A stretch of 64,000 bases of DNA, from NCBI GenBank assembly GCA_021234155.1, contig JAJEKV010000002.1, positions 15,601,428 to 15,665,427 of the forward strand. The letters run 5' to 3'. The translations under genes and the position numbers were made by a program. A model generated the notes under the pieces. That model had not been told where the DNA came from. It worked only from the letters and a program-made list of their open reading frames with translations, and searched no databases. Position 1 is the stretch's first letter; every line of letters begins with the position of its first letter. Of the stretch, positions 33,210 through 45,089 are shown in pieces. Source of the stretch: Isoetes taiwanensis. Lineage: Eukaryota; Streptophyta; Lycopodiopsida; Isoetales; Isoetaceae.

Positions 33210-35070
33210 TAATGTCCACTGGGTTCAAGCGCTAGTGGGAGGATATTGCACACAACAAAAAAAAAAAAAAACAAAAACCAGGATATTGTAACTCTATCCT
33301 GGTTAGGTTTCCCAATGAAACTAGTGGTCGGGTGGGGGCAAATTTTTTTTGCTGTTAATTTTGTTGGCCCTGCGATTGGGCTGTGGACGAAAATGGATGT
33401 CGGGATGCGAGGGGCCTGAAATAGCAAGAACATGAGCGTGAACTGATGGCATGGAGCCGGAAATTGGTCGATGGGCTAGGCCTTGCCTAATTCGTTTTTT
33501 TTTTTTTTTTTTTAGTTTAGTCGATCTGAGGGGACCGGATCGGGCTTGGGGAAGGCTCCTGCCTGGCAGGAGGTGAACAGATTCAGTTGCAATTTCATGA
33601 AAGAGGGTGTAGAATCCGGAGTTAATATGGGATTAGCTGGTGGTTTGGGCAGCCAGGGTTAGAAGAATCGGTTTCCCAAATTGTTGACTGATTGTTGGAG
33701 CCCTGTAATATTAGAAATCCAGAGTTTCCATGTTTTCTTGTGTTTCTGTACTTCTTATCTCATATTTTTCAAAGCTGCAGGTTCTCTTTGTTTATGTGCA
33801 TCGTATTGTTTTGCAATCTTGTCCATTCTCGCCTGCGTTTGTAGCTAATGTTGTCTTCTCTTCCTTTGCCGGATCTTCCTTTGTCGGATTTGGAACAGGG
33901 CATGCTGTCCTGGGCTGGGCATATCTTGCCACGTGTACGGTCCACATTTTTTATACATTTCAATAGTTGGGGAATCAAGTGGTGGTTTTTGTTTTTTAAT
34001 GTTTTCGAAAAAGCGATTAGGATTAGGATGGATAGAGCGATACAGGTACCAGGGTGGTGTCAATTGACAGGAATTCTAGGCCAATTGCACTACCCCTACA
34101 ATATCATAATTGGGAGTGCTCTGAGATCTTGGAACTGCTGAAATATGAAAACTTCAAGTTGTTCTTGATTTGCTGAGATGATTTTCACAGATGGATCCAA
34201 CAGATTATCATTCCCTAAAATTGAAGCATATGTCGTGACTGCCTCCAAAATACACCATGGTAAATAAGAGCAACCCACTTATGATATTGTGATTTGAAAC
34301 CGAAAGAGGGAGAGCATTCTTCTGAGCCCTCTAACCCCTTGACTTGCAGAATTTGGGAGTGTCCTTGAGGCGCAACTAGATTCTGCAGGTCAAGGACTGG
34401 CAAGAATACCAGACCCCAACTTCTTCCACAACGTCAAGGTAAAACGACTTGATTCTCCTAGTTTTCTACATGCCAATTTTCATTCTTGATAAGTGATGGA
34501 CAGGAATCCATACCCACTTACGTGGTCATTTACTTCAACAAAGATAAAACACAAATCAATTGTTGAAGTTTGGGCAAAGAAAGTTGTCAGCGCAAAGGAC
34601 ACAACAAAACTAAAGATTGAAACAAATCCAAAGGCAAGCAGTCTGCTGTGATTTCTGACAAGAACAGTTATAAATCAATCATAATACGTAATATCCAAAT
34701 TGCCCAATGTGCCTAGAGTGTTTGTTGGCATAAAGCAAAACTTTGAACAAAATAAACACCTACTACTAACTCAAATAGGAAATAATTTATTTAATCCTTG
34801 ACATAAGTTCATCATCAATATCATGCGGCTTCTAGACAAACATTATACCACTGGATTGAGCCTAGCCCACCACCTATCTCAAATTCACAAATAGATTCAA
34901 TTAGATAAGCTATTGCCTCCTCTATGTCAGTAAATTTATCAAGGTCTGCAGGAATCTCAGTGCTAGGCCATTTCCCAAGTCAACCCTTCAGCTTTACATG
35001 CAATTCTTCTAATGTTACAAACCTGTCATCTTGGTCAGGTTCTATTAAAACATATGTGTCAGAATCCTCA
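33210..35070. other. Non-coding stretch
   Basis: Contains a run of 19 T at 33495-33513 and short open frames without coding character. No gene recognised. Confidence 0.45.
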
Positions 35071-35074
35071 TACA

Positions 35075-35165
35075 TATGTAGTGTGGTGTGTGGTCACATG
35101 TCCAGTTGGATGCTGCCTAGTGGCGTGACGTTAAAACTACTATCTATCTATAATATTTCGACGGC
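35075..35165 (+). mobile_element. 3' end of a small retroelement with (CTAT)n tail
   Basis: A block with CATGTCC, TGGATGCTGCC and TGGCGTGACGTTAAAAC, followed by ACTATCTATCTAT, also occurs at about 59480-59540. Two copies with the same block and the same tail suggest the 3' end of a non-LTR or SINE family. The body is too degenerate to name. Confidence 0.5.
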
Positions 35166-35273
35166 CAGTTTAAGTAACTAGGTACACATTGTAGAGGTTA
35201 CAATATAAACATGAATCTGATTTTTAGAAATCTAATTGCTAACAGGTTTATAGATGAAACATCTTCTAGTACT

Positions 35274-35729
35274 TCACTCCAATCTTTTGAAACATATAAT
35301 ACTTGACAAGGCATCAGCATGTTCCTTGCATCCAACAACTTGTATGGTCATCTTGGATTTACTTACATCAGAGGCATCGATAACATAGATGTTCATGAGA
35401 TTATTAATACGACATTTTGCTTCCTTTATCCTTTCAAAGGGAAGTCTTCCATCCATCACAACATTTACAAGACTAGATATAGCTGCAATCTGATATTTTT
35501 TAGTATGAGAAATCAAGCCCATGTCAACTCCAACAAAAACTGCTTTTACACAAGCATTTCTTATAGAGTTCATTGGATTAGTATTGACATCTAAAACTGG
35601 AGCTAAATTCATATCTATATTAATAGCTTGTAATTCTCTTCCAATTATTTTTCCCACACATGCTACTGATGTAGGATCTTTTGTATCGCCAATAACTTGA
35701 ACCATAGGCATTGGAGATGGTGGGCCCAA
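35274..35729 (-). pseudogene. NagZ-like pseudogene, largest open piece
   Basis: 151 codons from GPPSPMPMVQ to a stop. The first third is the barrel segment ending DVNTNPMNS. It then jumps to a segment that in intact enzymes lies about 150 residues later (AVFVGVDMGLISHT) and the post-barrel helix (DGRLPFERIKEAKCRI). The end reads VGCKEHADAL, as in the linker of two-domain GH3 enzymes. Confidence 0.68.
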
Positions 35730-35844
35730 CAGGAGATGATGCCTCCTTGGTCAACCAGGATAATCAAACGAGATTTGGCTTCCCTTTTTAACTCCTTGCA
35801 AAATTTAACTACCTGGGCATTAAATGGCATAAACCAAAAGAAAG

Positions 35845-36840
35845 AAAGAATGAATGATTTTTATCATCCACTAAGACCAATCAGCCTATGGGACCTAGAA
35901 GGAGCGCAGCAAACTTATTACTGTCCGGGTTAAAAAACCCCCGCCCCGAAGGGTTTTCGAGGGAAAAGTTGTGGCAGTAATAAGAATGTTGTCAAACTGT
36001 ACAGGTATACATCATCATGAAATATATGTATATATACATGTCAAGTGTGTGCTCGAGGACATATCTGATCTCGCACTCCTGAAGGTATGATCCCAGCATC
36101 CATACGGAAGCCGTGCTCAATGTCATATGTAGCGGCTATCCAGACCTGACCAACTCAGCATAGCACGTCCGGATTTGATCATATATTGGGCAGCTTTGAA
36201 GGGTATGAGATTCATTCTCAATGACTCCAATTTGCAGCATTGACAAAGCCTGTCCTGGCGTGGCTTACCAATCCATCTGCCCGTCTTAATTCGAAGATGG
36301 TGTGCCCCTGCGAATGGAGGCAATGAGTTTGCGCCTTTTCATAGGCAAGTGGGTATGCAGGTAGCATTGCGGGCCTCGTTCCAATGTGGGATTTATGTGG
36401 CGCTGGTAGTGTGTTGTCTTGACCTGTTCACGGCCACTGGCATCCCAGAGCTTTCTGAGGAAGCAAGCGTCAAGATATTGCCTCAAGCTATGGCGATCTA
36501 CCTCTGTTTGCATATGTATACACTTGTGCTCCTGCACATTCCATCTAGCCAACCATCGAGCTATCTTTTCCCTCACATGCATTGACGCGATGCGACCCCA
36601 TTGCCATGATATAAGCTAGGCTAGGGAGATGAGCACCGTCTATATTTACCACCTTCTGAAAATAGACAATGTGACGATCAAGGGCCGCCCTCTGAAGAAA
36701 ACAAACCCGTCTTTTGCAGCAGAATTTGATATGGGACTGTGGAGTTCACCCCTAGTGCTCATACCAAGAAGGCTTTCTGCACTTGCTCCAACTCTAATGC
36801 ATAGAAGGGACAAAGGTACATGTTCTCCTTCACTGGGTCA
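35845..36840 (-). mobile_element. LINE family A (copy A4), 5'-truncated, inserted in the NagZ-like exon
   Basis: Minus strand. Fragments of the post-polymerase region (near 36780-36650, ending in the FRRW also seen in A3), then KLWDASGREQVKTTHYQRHI and HHLRIKTGRWIGKPRQDRLC, then the 3' hairpin 35914-35984, the CCTATGGGACC block near 35888 and an (AAAG)n-like tail at about 35840-35855. Flanks share CCATTT..(A/T).CCCAG, a possible degraded target-site duplication. Confidence 0.82.
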
Positions 36841-36899
36841 AAATGGAGCAAGAACAATAATTCCTTTCCTGTCAAATCATTACCTTTCAATATTTTTGG

Positions 36900-38465
36900 G
36901 ATAATGGATGCGTGATGGTTATGCGAATGATTGAGGTCAGGACTATCTACTTTTTAAAGTTTAAAAAGTTCAAATTTGGGTACCTAACTTATGAAGCTTG
37001 GCAAGAATGGGAACTAGACAACAGACCTTGTTGGGTTTACTAGTTGGCATACAAGTGAAGGGTCGCCTCAATTTCCTTAAGATAGAAACTAAGGTGAGGA
37101 TCAGATAAAATTGAAATGATACAGGGAAGATTCTGCACAAGAATGACAAGGACAAATCAAATCAAGCATTTGCATCATTTTTTCATGCATGTCCCTCAAA
37201 TGCATATGTTAAGGAGGAAGTAAATATGATAAAATTAAAAAAATTTCCCTCGAACTTCAAAAACTATTCACCTGCTCAGGGCTCTCAAAATTCCTAGAAA
37301 AGAGTATAACTCCCTCAACTCCTAAATAAAGATTGATGAGATAAGTTCCAGCAAAAGTCACTTGAAGATGGCAAGAGAAGAAGAGAAGGTATACCCATAG
37401 AAATGAGATGTCGTGCATATGCATCTAGTGGTTTTCCACGAAAGCCAAAAATCAGTAACTTTAACACAGTTCTTCTCACCTCTTCCAAAGACAAAACTCG
37501 CATGCTGAACCAGGGGTATTTAGCTTGTCATTTCTGACCAAAAAATTATGTAGGTCGAATATCCCCTCTGCGCAATTTTGTAAGTCGAATACCCACAGAA
37601 ACATTCCAGCTAATATGCGTCATCTTACTCTCGGATGATCCAAGCTCTTCATCAGAACTCTTCTCAGATGATCCAAAACAAAACTGGGCATTTATTTTCA
37701 CTGCAATTGATGAGGTATGATGTTGTTCTTGAATTAGTCTTCCTGATCATCAAGCATACCCAGAGTCTCTAAGTTTAATCTTGTAAGGGGAGGTCATGGT
37801 CTTTGGACCATTGACATTCAATGGTCCAGACCAACTCCTAAAATGAGAACACTTAAGTCGCATTTAATTAAAGTGGGTCACATGCGATTCCCATTTTTTT
37901 TTTTTCGAACCTTGTTATTTTACACAAAAAGGACGTGCGAAACTTTTGAAACACCTTTCTCGCTTTAGAAGAGGTCGTTTTTCTTGTGTGAAATAAAAAG
38001 CTAAGGAAAATTATGTGGTCTTGTTTCTGCCAAGAAGGTAAAAAGCACGACTAAAACTAATGAAAATGCTTTCTTTTTTTAAACAAAATGCTAATCTGCA
38101 CTCAATTTTAATTCATAAATAATTTCTTTTCCATTGTATTTTACGATGGTCGAAGAGACCATGGTGGCCGTGATGTCACAATGATTACACCCTTTTTGCG
38201 CATGGACCACCTAATAAGAACAAGATGTGGAACCCCCTTTGACTTGTTCCAAGCCACGGGATGAACTTGAAGACGATAAAAACTTGTACGAAGAGGTGCT
38301 TCATTGGCTAAAATCTGGCATGTCCAACTAATTTCAGCACCCTCGTCTCGTCTATTTCGTCAATGAGCGTGTCTTTCTATTGCTCCTGAGCATGTAATCT
38401 AATTGGGATAAGAACTGTAGCACACATAATCAAGTTAGTCAAAAAAAGGTAACTCAGAGTGAATA
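36900..38465. other. Intron/flank of the NagZ-like pseudogene and non-coding DNA
   Basis: Apart from exon 1 of the pseudogene (37395-37503) I see no coding segment. Two GTCGAATA words related to those at 25.9-26.2 kb lie near 37553 and 37581. Confidence 0.5.
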
Positions 38466-38800
38466 AGTGCTTTCTGAGGCCCTTCAAAGTGAAAAACGCA
38501 GTTCTGGGGCTCTTCAAAGTGAAAAATGCAGGTCTAAGCCCCTTTCTCGACTCGCAAGTCGAGAAAGACAGCTCAGAATGAAAAACATAGTTCTGAGGCC
38601 TTTAAAAGTGAAAAACACAGATTTGATGCCCTTTCTTGACTCACAAGTTGAGAAAGGCAATTCAGAGCAAAAAAATAAAAAAGTTTTTTTTTTTGTCAAT
38701 ATTTTTTTAAGTAGATTTTTTTTTTCTTTTTGAGGGCCTTTCTCGACTCGCGAGTCGAGAAAGCTAGCTCACAGTGAAAAAAGCAGTTTGAAGGCCTTTC
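38466..38800. repeat. Array of 26-bp palindromes in diverged tandem units
   Basis: Three palindromic sites at 38542-38567, 38631-38656 and 38738-38763. The last is perfect, with arm CTTTCTCGACTCG and its reverse complement. Each is embedded in repeats of GTGAAAAA.GCAGTTCTGAGGCC(C)TTT-like text. Changes in the second copy keep G-T pairs on one strand, so an RNA hairpin would survive. Confidence 0.85.
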
Positions 38801-38819
38801 CAATACTATGCTAGACATT

Positions 38820-39975
38820 TTTTTTTAGGAAATATGCCTAAGGTCAACATAAGTCAATTATATATCTAACAAATATGCACCTATAAGACCAATATGCAAC
38901 TATAAGGTCACCTATATACTTTTTGAATACATTAATGACATAAATGTATTATTAAGGAAATCATGTTTGAAAAAGATGGGGGTTTTCATTAATAAGAGGA
39001 GCTAGACCTAATAATATGAGCTAGAATCTCCTACACATGCTTAAATTCGAAATTTGAAATTTAAGGGGAGGAGGGGGAGGGATTTGAAATTTGAAAAAAG
39101 GGGGATTTGGTACTTACCTATTTAATACGTGGCAGTGCATGTGGTTTTCAAAACATGCAATTTTTTTCCCGCCCATGCTCAAAGTTTGAAATTTGGTACA
39201 TACATTTGCACCACTTTCAGCGCCCACTTTTCATTCTAGAGACTGTAGACCGTTCTGCGTAGCCAGAGCTCGAGGCCATAGCCAGAGCTCGAGGATTAAG
39301 AGCTTCAGATGAAAGCTTCAGGTGAACAAAAATGAAAGCTTCAGATGTCGATTACCATTCTCTTGTCGGAGGTCTTTCATGGAACAAGAGATCAATTCTA
39401 CTTGTAGAATCCCGCAGCTTCTTCTACAGCCAAAAACAAGCCAAATGCAGCAAATATGAGTTTAAGGTGTCGCAGGAAACTATGGCCACAAGAAATTATG
39501 GCTAAACCGTGGCCATAGCCGAAGCGTAAACGGCGGCCATAGAATCATTGCACAGAATCATTCTGAAGGGGAGGATTATTCATCCAGAACCGAGCCAGGG
39601 ATTAAGCAAAAGCCAGATGCCCAGGGGCATGAAGAAGAAGTCGGGATCCAGAAGAAGCCGGACTGCTCCGCTGCATTGGGCGCCCATGTAGAATCCGGCC
39701 CATCCGAAATAGATGAGAGCAGATGAGATTCAGAGATGCATTTCCAGCCAGCTGATACTGAAGAGAATGTCATATGCTATACGACAACGCCGCTGCAACT
39801 CTTAGATGCAAAAATCCTTCTTCAAACAGGTTTTCATCCCCACTATTGCTACTAATTTGAAAGTTTCAGAAATGGTTGTGGCTTTAGAAATAGGGCTGTG
39901 GATGTGGATAAGGCGAATAGTAAAGTTTCAAATTTGGGAAGGATGATATGCTCATTCTCGACTGGCTTGGCGACA
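38820..39975. other. Non-coding stretch
   Basis: No coding frame recognised. Words CCATAGCCAGAGCTCGAGG (near 39260) and GGCCATAG (near 39510-39540) recur and resemble text at 41150-41410. Confidence 0.4.
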
Positions 39976-40802
39976 AGGGAAGGATGACATATTTAACAAA
40001 ATTTGGACTTATTCAAATCTAATAAATGTACTTCAAAAATGCCATGATAATATCATATGTATTTCTAGCTCTTATTAATTTTAATAATTTGTTCTGTTTA
40101 TCTTTAGATCGAAAATATGATACTTACTAAAGTTTAAAGTTGTCTTCTAAACTAATTCTCGATTTCATCAATTTAGAATTAAATTTTCATCTAAGATAAC
40201 CCTGTATAATTAAAATGCTATTCTTTTCGAAATATTTAAAGAAAGTTTTAGATTGACATTAATTAAATGATTTACGTTTATGTTTCGTAAAAAATGAATA
40301 GTTTATTATTAATTAAATGTCAATATATTTTATTTCATCAATAATAAATTATTCAATAGTTATTATTAAACCAATAGCTTTATATCATTTAATTAATTTC
40401 AACCTAAAACTTTTTTTAAAGTATTTTTATAAGTGTAAAAGTTTATAAATTGTGAAATTCTTATAATAGTTTCAAGTCAATCGCTTATCAAGCCATCAAA
40501 TTTAATTTAATTATCATGATTGCTAAATTTTGAATCTCTTAAATCACTAAAAATTGAAATTTTTATATTCTTGAAATGTCTAATTCTAAATAGATTCAAA
40601 TAAAAATTAGTTTGGAAATCAAGTTTCTTCTTTGATAACCATTATAGTTGTAATTTAAAGATAAACTTATATAATCAAAACTTATAAAAATTATAACAAT
40701 CAAGAAGAATCAAACAATACATATATTCTTATGATGGCATCCTTGAAGTGTTATCTATTAAATCTAAATAAGTCCAAATTTTATTGAATATGTCATAAGG
40801 AA
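39976..40802. mobile_element. AT-rich foldback element, copy 1 (complete)
   Basis: The ends are inverted repeats of about 75 nt: ATGACATATTTAACAAAATT at the left pairs with AATTTTATTGAATATGTCAT at the right, continuing through GGACTTATT.A.ATCTAATA. The interior is over 75% A/T with no transposase. Related sequence at 45090-46175 and 44705-44775 shows it is a dispersed family. Confidence 0.82.
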
Positions 40803-40809
40803 AAGAGAG

Positions 40810-43800
40810 TGTATATATTGTGTATATATTTAGCAGGGTTTCCTAACTCGAGCTACCCACTTTCCTGAAATTTTAGCTATGCCACGTGTCGTGTCCTGCC
40901 ACGTCACCTGAAATCATTTTGAACCATCCGATTCTCTAATTACGAATCCTAGGGCCAGGGAAATTAGAAAAGCCAAGTAATTCTCTGCCGGAGTTTGGCT
41001 CCTTGGAGTTTGGCGATCCTTCCACCGCACACCTTTGATCTCGACCTCTCCGTTATTTCGATCTCCTTCTTTCCGACTTCACTGCCGTTCTAATCTCCAC
41101 CTTCTCTGTTCTCTTCTATTTCGCCATGGCCAAGTCAAGCCAAGCTTTTTGAGATCTACCAAGCTTTCGTGGTGGCCATAGCCAAGCTTTTTTGGTGGCC
41201 ATAGCTAAAACTCTGAAGCTTTCCATATCCTCTTAAGCTTTTCGCATCCTCAGAGTCAGACTTCCTACTTTGACGATCCTTCGGACTTCGTACATCCTCT
41301 AGAGCATAGGCCAAATCCACATGAAATGCTTCCATTTAGCTTTTCGAGATCTATCAAACTTTCTTGGTGGTCATAACGACTTTCTTATGGCTATAGCTAG
41401 GATTCAGAAGCTTCTCGCATCCAGTAAAGATCCTTTGGACTTTAAACTTTTATGATTCTTTGATGATCCTTCAGACTTATTGCATCCTCTGAAGCTTTTG
41501 TGGGGCATTGAACGATTTTTTTTTCCTGCACAAGAAGGCGCTCCAGAGAAGGATCGTGGTCATGAACGGCATAATAGTTATGCCCAGGAAAACTCTTGAG
41601 CCAGAGGCGGTGGTTGCCATAGCTTTCCCCCGCTTTCAGGTTTTGAATTGGTTTTGAATTGATGTCATGTTTGTAAGTTCTGCACTGTCAAAATTGCAGC
41701 TTGGAGTAGCTCATCATCTTATTCTGTTGTACTTATCTTTGTAGCTCATCAATTTTTTTTGTTCTCAAATTGTTGTACTTCTAATATTCCACATCTGTGA
41801 TCTGGGTGCAGTTTTACTATGTGGCCAGCAAGCATTAAAATGTGCTTGTTCGAAACTTAACTAGACCATGACCATCACTATGGCTCTGTTTTGAGCAACT
41901 ACAAATAAATTACTTTCTTGCTTGCTGCTCGCAGTACGGGCATAACGGCGACAATGATTTATATTAGGTATTTAAGAAGCGCTTGTATCCATTTATTATC
42001 CTTCTCCATTGTTAAGATTTAACTTAAGTAGCACTGGTTTTTGCACCCAGCATCAGTGTTATTTGCATTTTGGGTTTTATAACTAATGGCATTAATATAA
42101 TGTAGCATTAACTGACTAGAACATGTTTTGTCCCCTTCTGATCATAAACAGAGCATAAATGTGATTTGAACCCAGTTGTTTTATGCATCTTACAAATTCA
42201 AAATCAGTTTTATGTGCTTCCAAATTGTCTTTTCCATGCTGGTTAGTCCAAGATTTTGGCTAATAAAGTATGCTATTATCATTTCAGCATGAGTAGTATG
42301 TTAATTGTGTTTTGGACAAGTCCAGCTAGAGCTGTCTGCAGTACTTTAATATCTGGCTTTACAATTTGAATTGCATTGTGGGCGAAGTTGATCTGTTCTG
42401 CACAGGTGCACCACAGTGACACGTTCAATTCAATGCTTGATGGTATGAATTTCAGATAACAATATTCCAGATGGCGTTGATGGATCCGCCATGGTAAGCT
42501 AACAAGTACTGATACTGATACAAGGGAAACTTATCAAGGCATTATGTGTTAGGTCTATTTTACTAATTTCATTGCAGTAGATTGCATCACAAAACCTCGT
42601 GCCCACGGTATCCTAGTTTATTCCTGACATGTAAGATGTTTATTCCAGTATGTAAAATTGAAAAGTGCCTTTTTTACTCGGCATTTTTTTTTCCTAAGCA
42701 TTGCTGACTGGGTAGCCCAAAATCAAACATCCACTCCAAAAAATGAGGAGGATTTTACCCGTCTTGGATTTGGCACAATGCCTTTTCATCAACAACATTT
42801 CCACTCAATCTAGAGAACCTTATGCCCTATGAGTAATGTCTAAGATGCAGCCTTATTTGCTAAAGCATGGCATACTCATTTATTTTTTTAGAATACATTT
42901 AGTTATTTTATTATAAATTATATTGGTATCAGGATACTTGCTAAAGGTTGTTATTTGGAGTGGCCTCCATAAGAAAGTATTCTGTAGAGCAAAGACAGAA
43001 CAAACAATATGATGTCATGCACAATTATATACTGCTAATCGTTGTGCTGGACAGTTTTGCACAACTATCGAGAAAAACATTAGAAGACATTGTGATTTGA
43101 TCCCAACCATTTAAGAAACAGAAAATTTTATTTTGTCCTCCAATGTCCTGCAATTGCACATTTGTTTGCGCATGCATCATATCTCATTTTGATCATGTTT
43201 TTGAACTACTTAATTTGATGTTGCTTATGTACTTTAAAATAACTCTTTGTTTTGTACAATGCTCTTGGTATGCATGTGTGCCAAAAAACTACAGCAGCTA
43301 AGAGTATATGGAAAGCTATTAGAAATTTAAGAGCTGGACCACAAGTTCCCTGATTTTTAGCTCCCTGTAGCAAATGTCAATCTAGGTGGGAGACCTCTTC
43401 TTTTATTAGGGTCACTTGGTAAATAATGATCATTCAATAGAGATATATAAAAAAATGCCAACACATCATAATTATGCTTATGAGTGTATGTTGTGCACTT
43501 TTAACATATCCTTGCTTTTCTAGTATGCAAACTTCAAGCACCATGCTTACTTGCAGAAGGAACCCAGCATGCACTACTTGCTGCAGCTGTAATAGTATTA
43601 GTAATGAGATATCCAACTATTGTAGATCACTCTATAAAATCTCGCCATCATTCGTAGGATGTGCATATAACAACTGCCTTTGTCCCGAAAATACAACTTG
43701 CAACTACCCTCTGAAAATCAAATTCTGATCACAGAACCACGCAGCCAAAATAGCAGAGCAGCAAAACACCTAGCTGCACTGTGAGCTCTCAAGTTGTTAA

Positions 43801-43850
43801 TGGGGCACATCTATCCCTTCATGTTGACATGTACATGTGACCATGCCCTT
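40810..43850. other. Long stretch without recognisable gene
   Basis: A pyrimidine-rich segment at 41030-41130 ending in CGCCATGG looks like a gene leader, but the frame closes after eight codons. At 41150-41410 the words GGTGGCCATAGC and AAGCTTTT recur several times. The remainder is AT-rich with no open frame of note. Confidence 0.45.
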
Positions 43851-43859
43851 ATGACCCCG

Positions 43860-44700
43860 CGATTGCGCCATATCTTTAGGCAGCCCCATCATTTGGGCCC
43901 CAGCGCCCTATACTGACACATCCAGACACACAATCTGCTCCGGATGCATCTTTAGCTGCAGCCTTGACCAGGATTGATGCTCGGATCCACCATGCGCCTC
44001 AGATTTATTGGCGGGATCCCAGACGGTCCAATCGGCGATCACACTCCACGGGAACATCGGCTCGGTTGCCCTTGGTAAGCCGGGTCCAGCTTTTAGAGAT
44101 CTTTTCTGATCGGTGAGAACTTGACTTTCGGTCGCGACATGGCGGTGGTACACCCGCATTACCTCCCACGGGGTTAGCGTCGAGCATGTGGATGCTACGC
44201 CCGGGCCGATGATACCACACCGCCACCATCAGAGGATTGTTTGCCCATCGCACGTCGAGGTCCGGCTTTGAACTGGCGTAGAGACCCTGGCGTGCCGTTA
44301 GCCCTAAACCTACGCATTGTGGGTTTGGAAGAAGCAGGCAACACTCCTGTGATAGCTGAGGTGACCCGTTTCTTTGCTAAGGTGATGCACGTAAAGGCAG
44401 ATGGCATTCTCTCGGCTCGTCGAGTTGGAGCAGCACGGCCTGACCGCCCCCGTCATTTACTGGTCAGTTTCAGGGATGTCTTGTCCAGGCTCCACATCCT
44501 CCGCCATGGCAATCACTTGCAAGGGACCTCCTTCTCCATCCAGGAAGACCTTACCCCAGCACAACTCTGCCGACGGAAGGATGAATTATGTCGAGTCCGC
44601 GAGGCTCGTCTGCACCGGAAGTGGGTTGTGTATAGAGGCGGCCAGGCTATCATTCGGGATTACTGGCCACTTGATCCATGGGCAATGTCTGTGTAGTTGG
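43860..44700 (+). mobile_element. LINE ORF1-only fragment (family A-like)
   Basis: GC-rich island in AT-rich DNA. The plus strand codes ORF1-type sequence and then ends at ORF1's stop. Directly after it, at about 44705, begins the right terminal repeat of the AT-rich foldback family. It lacks ORF2 and any 3' tail. Confidence 0.7.
44241..44696 (+). pseudogene. LINE ORF1 C-terminal part (Transposase_22-like)
   Basis: Reads ALNLRIVGLEEAGNTPVIAE, ARRVGAARPDRPRHLLVSFR, LQGTSFSIQEDLTPAQLCRR, and ends VYRGGQAIIRD. The layout equals the RRM plus C-terminal domain of the ORF1 at 32507-33202, but the sequence is closer to the family A ORF1 at 22.7-23 kb. Sequence upstream to 43860 contains a helical N-terminal part in other frames. 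Confidence 0.75.
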
Positions 44701-44704
44701 TTTG

Positions 44705-44998
44705 ACTAGAATTAAACAATATATATATTCTTATAATCGCATCTTTGTGCTATCTATCAAATCTGAATAAGTCTAAGTTGTCATATCTCCGGGTGTTCCG
44801 GGTGCTGTTTTCATTCATGGAGCACTCTGCCGCTGCTATCAATTATCTCATTAGCCATGTTTATTACCCTGAATTTTGTCCCATTTTGTGTTTCTGTAAG
44901 CAAGGATTGCTTGAATCCGGGGCACCAAAAAATAAGAGTATACCAAAAAAATGACAGAGAGCAAATCAATGTGAATATCTGAATGTAGAGCAGACTGC
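44705..44998 (+). repeat. Direct repeat unit 1 (foldback right end plus flank)
   Basis: About 290 nt repeated at 46093-46380 with few differences. It comprises the right terminal repeat of the AT-rich element followed by about 220 nt starting TCATATCTCC.GGTGTTCCGG and ending GAGCAAATCAATGTG. Since the flank is copied with the element end, this is a segmental duplication or a larger element. Confidence 0.85.
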
Positions 44999-45089
44999 AG
45001 AAATCAAACATTATAGTGCGGGAGACATGAAACGGGTTTACACTTTTAGATATCTAGACCGAGCAAATCTGAAGCAAAATAAAGGACTT

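Larger units (their letters stand above)
35274..37503 (-). pseudogene. Bacterial-type GH3 (NagZ-like) glycosidase pseudogene, LINE-interrupted
   Basis: Exon 1 (37503-37395) starts MRVLSLEEVRRTVLKLLIFG and runs to ARHLISMG before a GTATAC donor. After a 525-nt intron, an acceptor near 36870 leads to GIIVLAP, then LINE A4 (about 36840-35845), then FNAQVVKFCKELKREAKSRL, IILVDQGG, a frameshift, GPPSPMPMVQVIGD, GRELQAINIDMNLAPVLDVN and finally AVFVGVDMGLISHTKKYQ. The order matches beta-N-acetylglucosaminidases of the NagZ branch of GH3. The middle part with the KHFPGHG-type motif and the catalytic Asp region is deleted. Exon joining is off by one base. With deletion, frameshift and insertion it is dead. 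Confidence 0.7.

Noticed and set aside
38466-38800. CRISPR array
   Set aside because: The palindromic units are few, irregularly spaced and in eukaryotic DNA; no cas genes.
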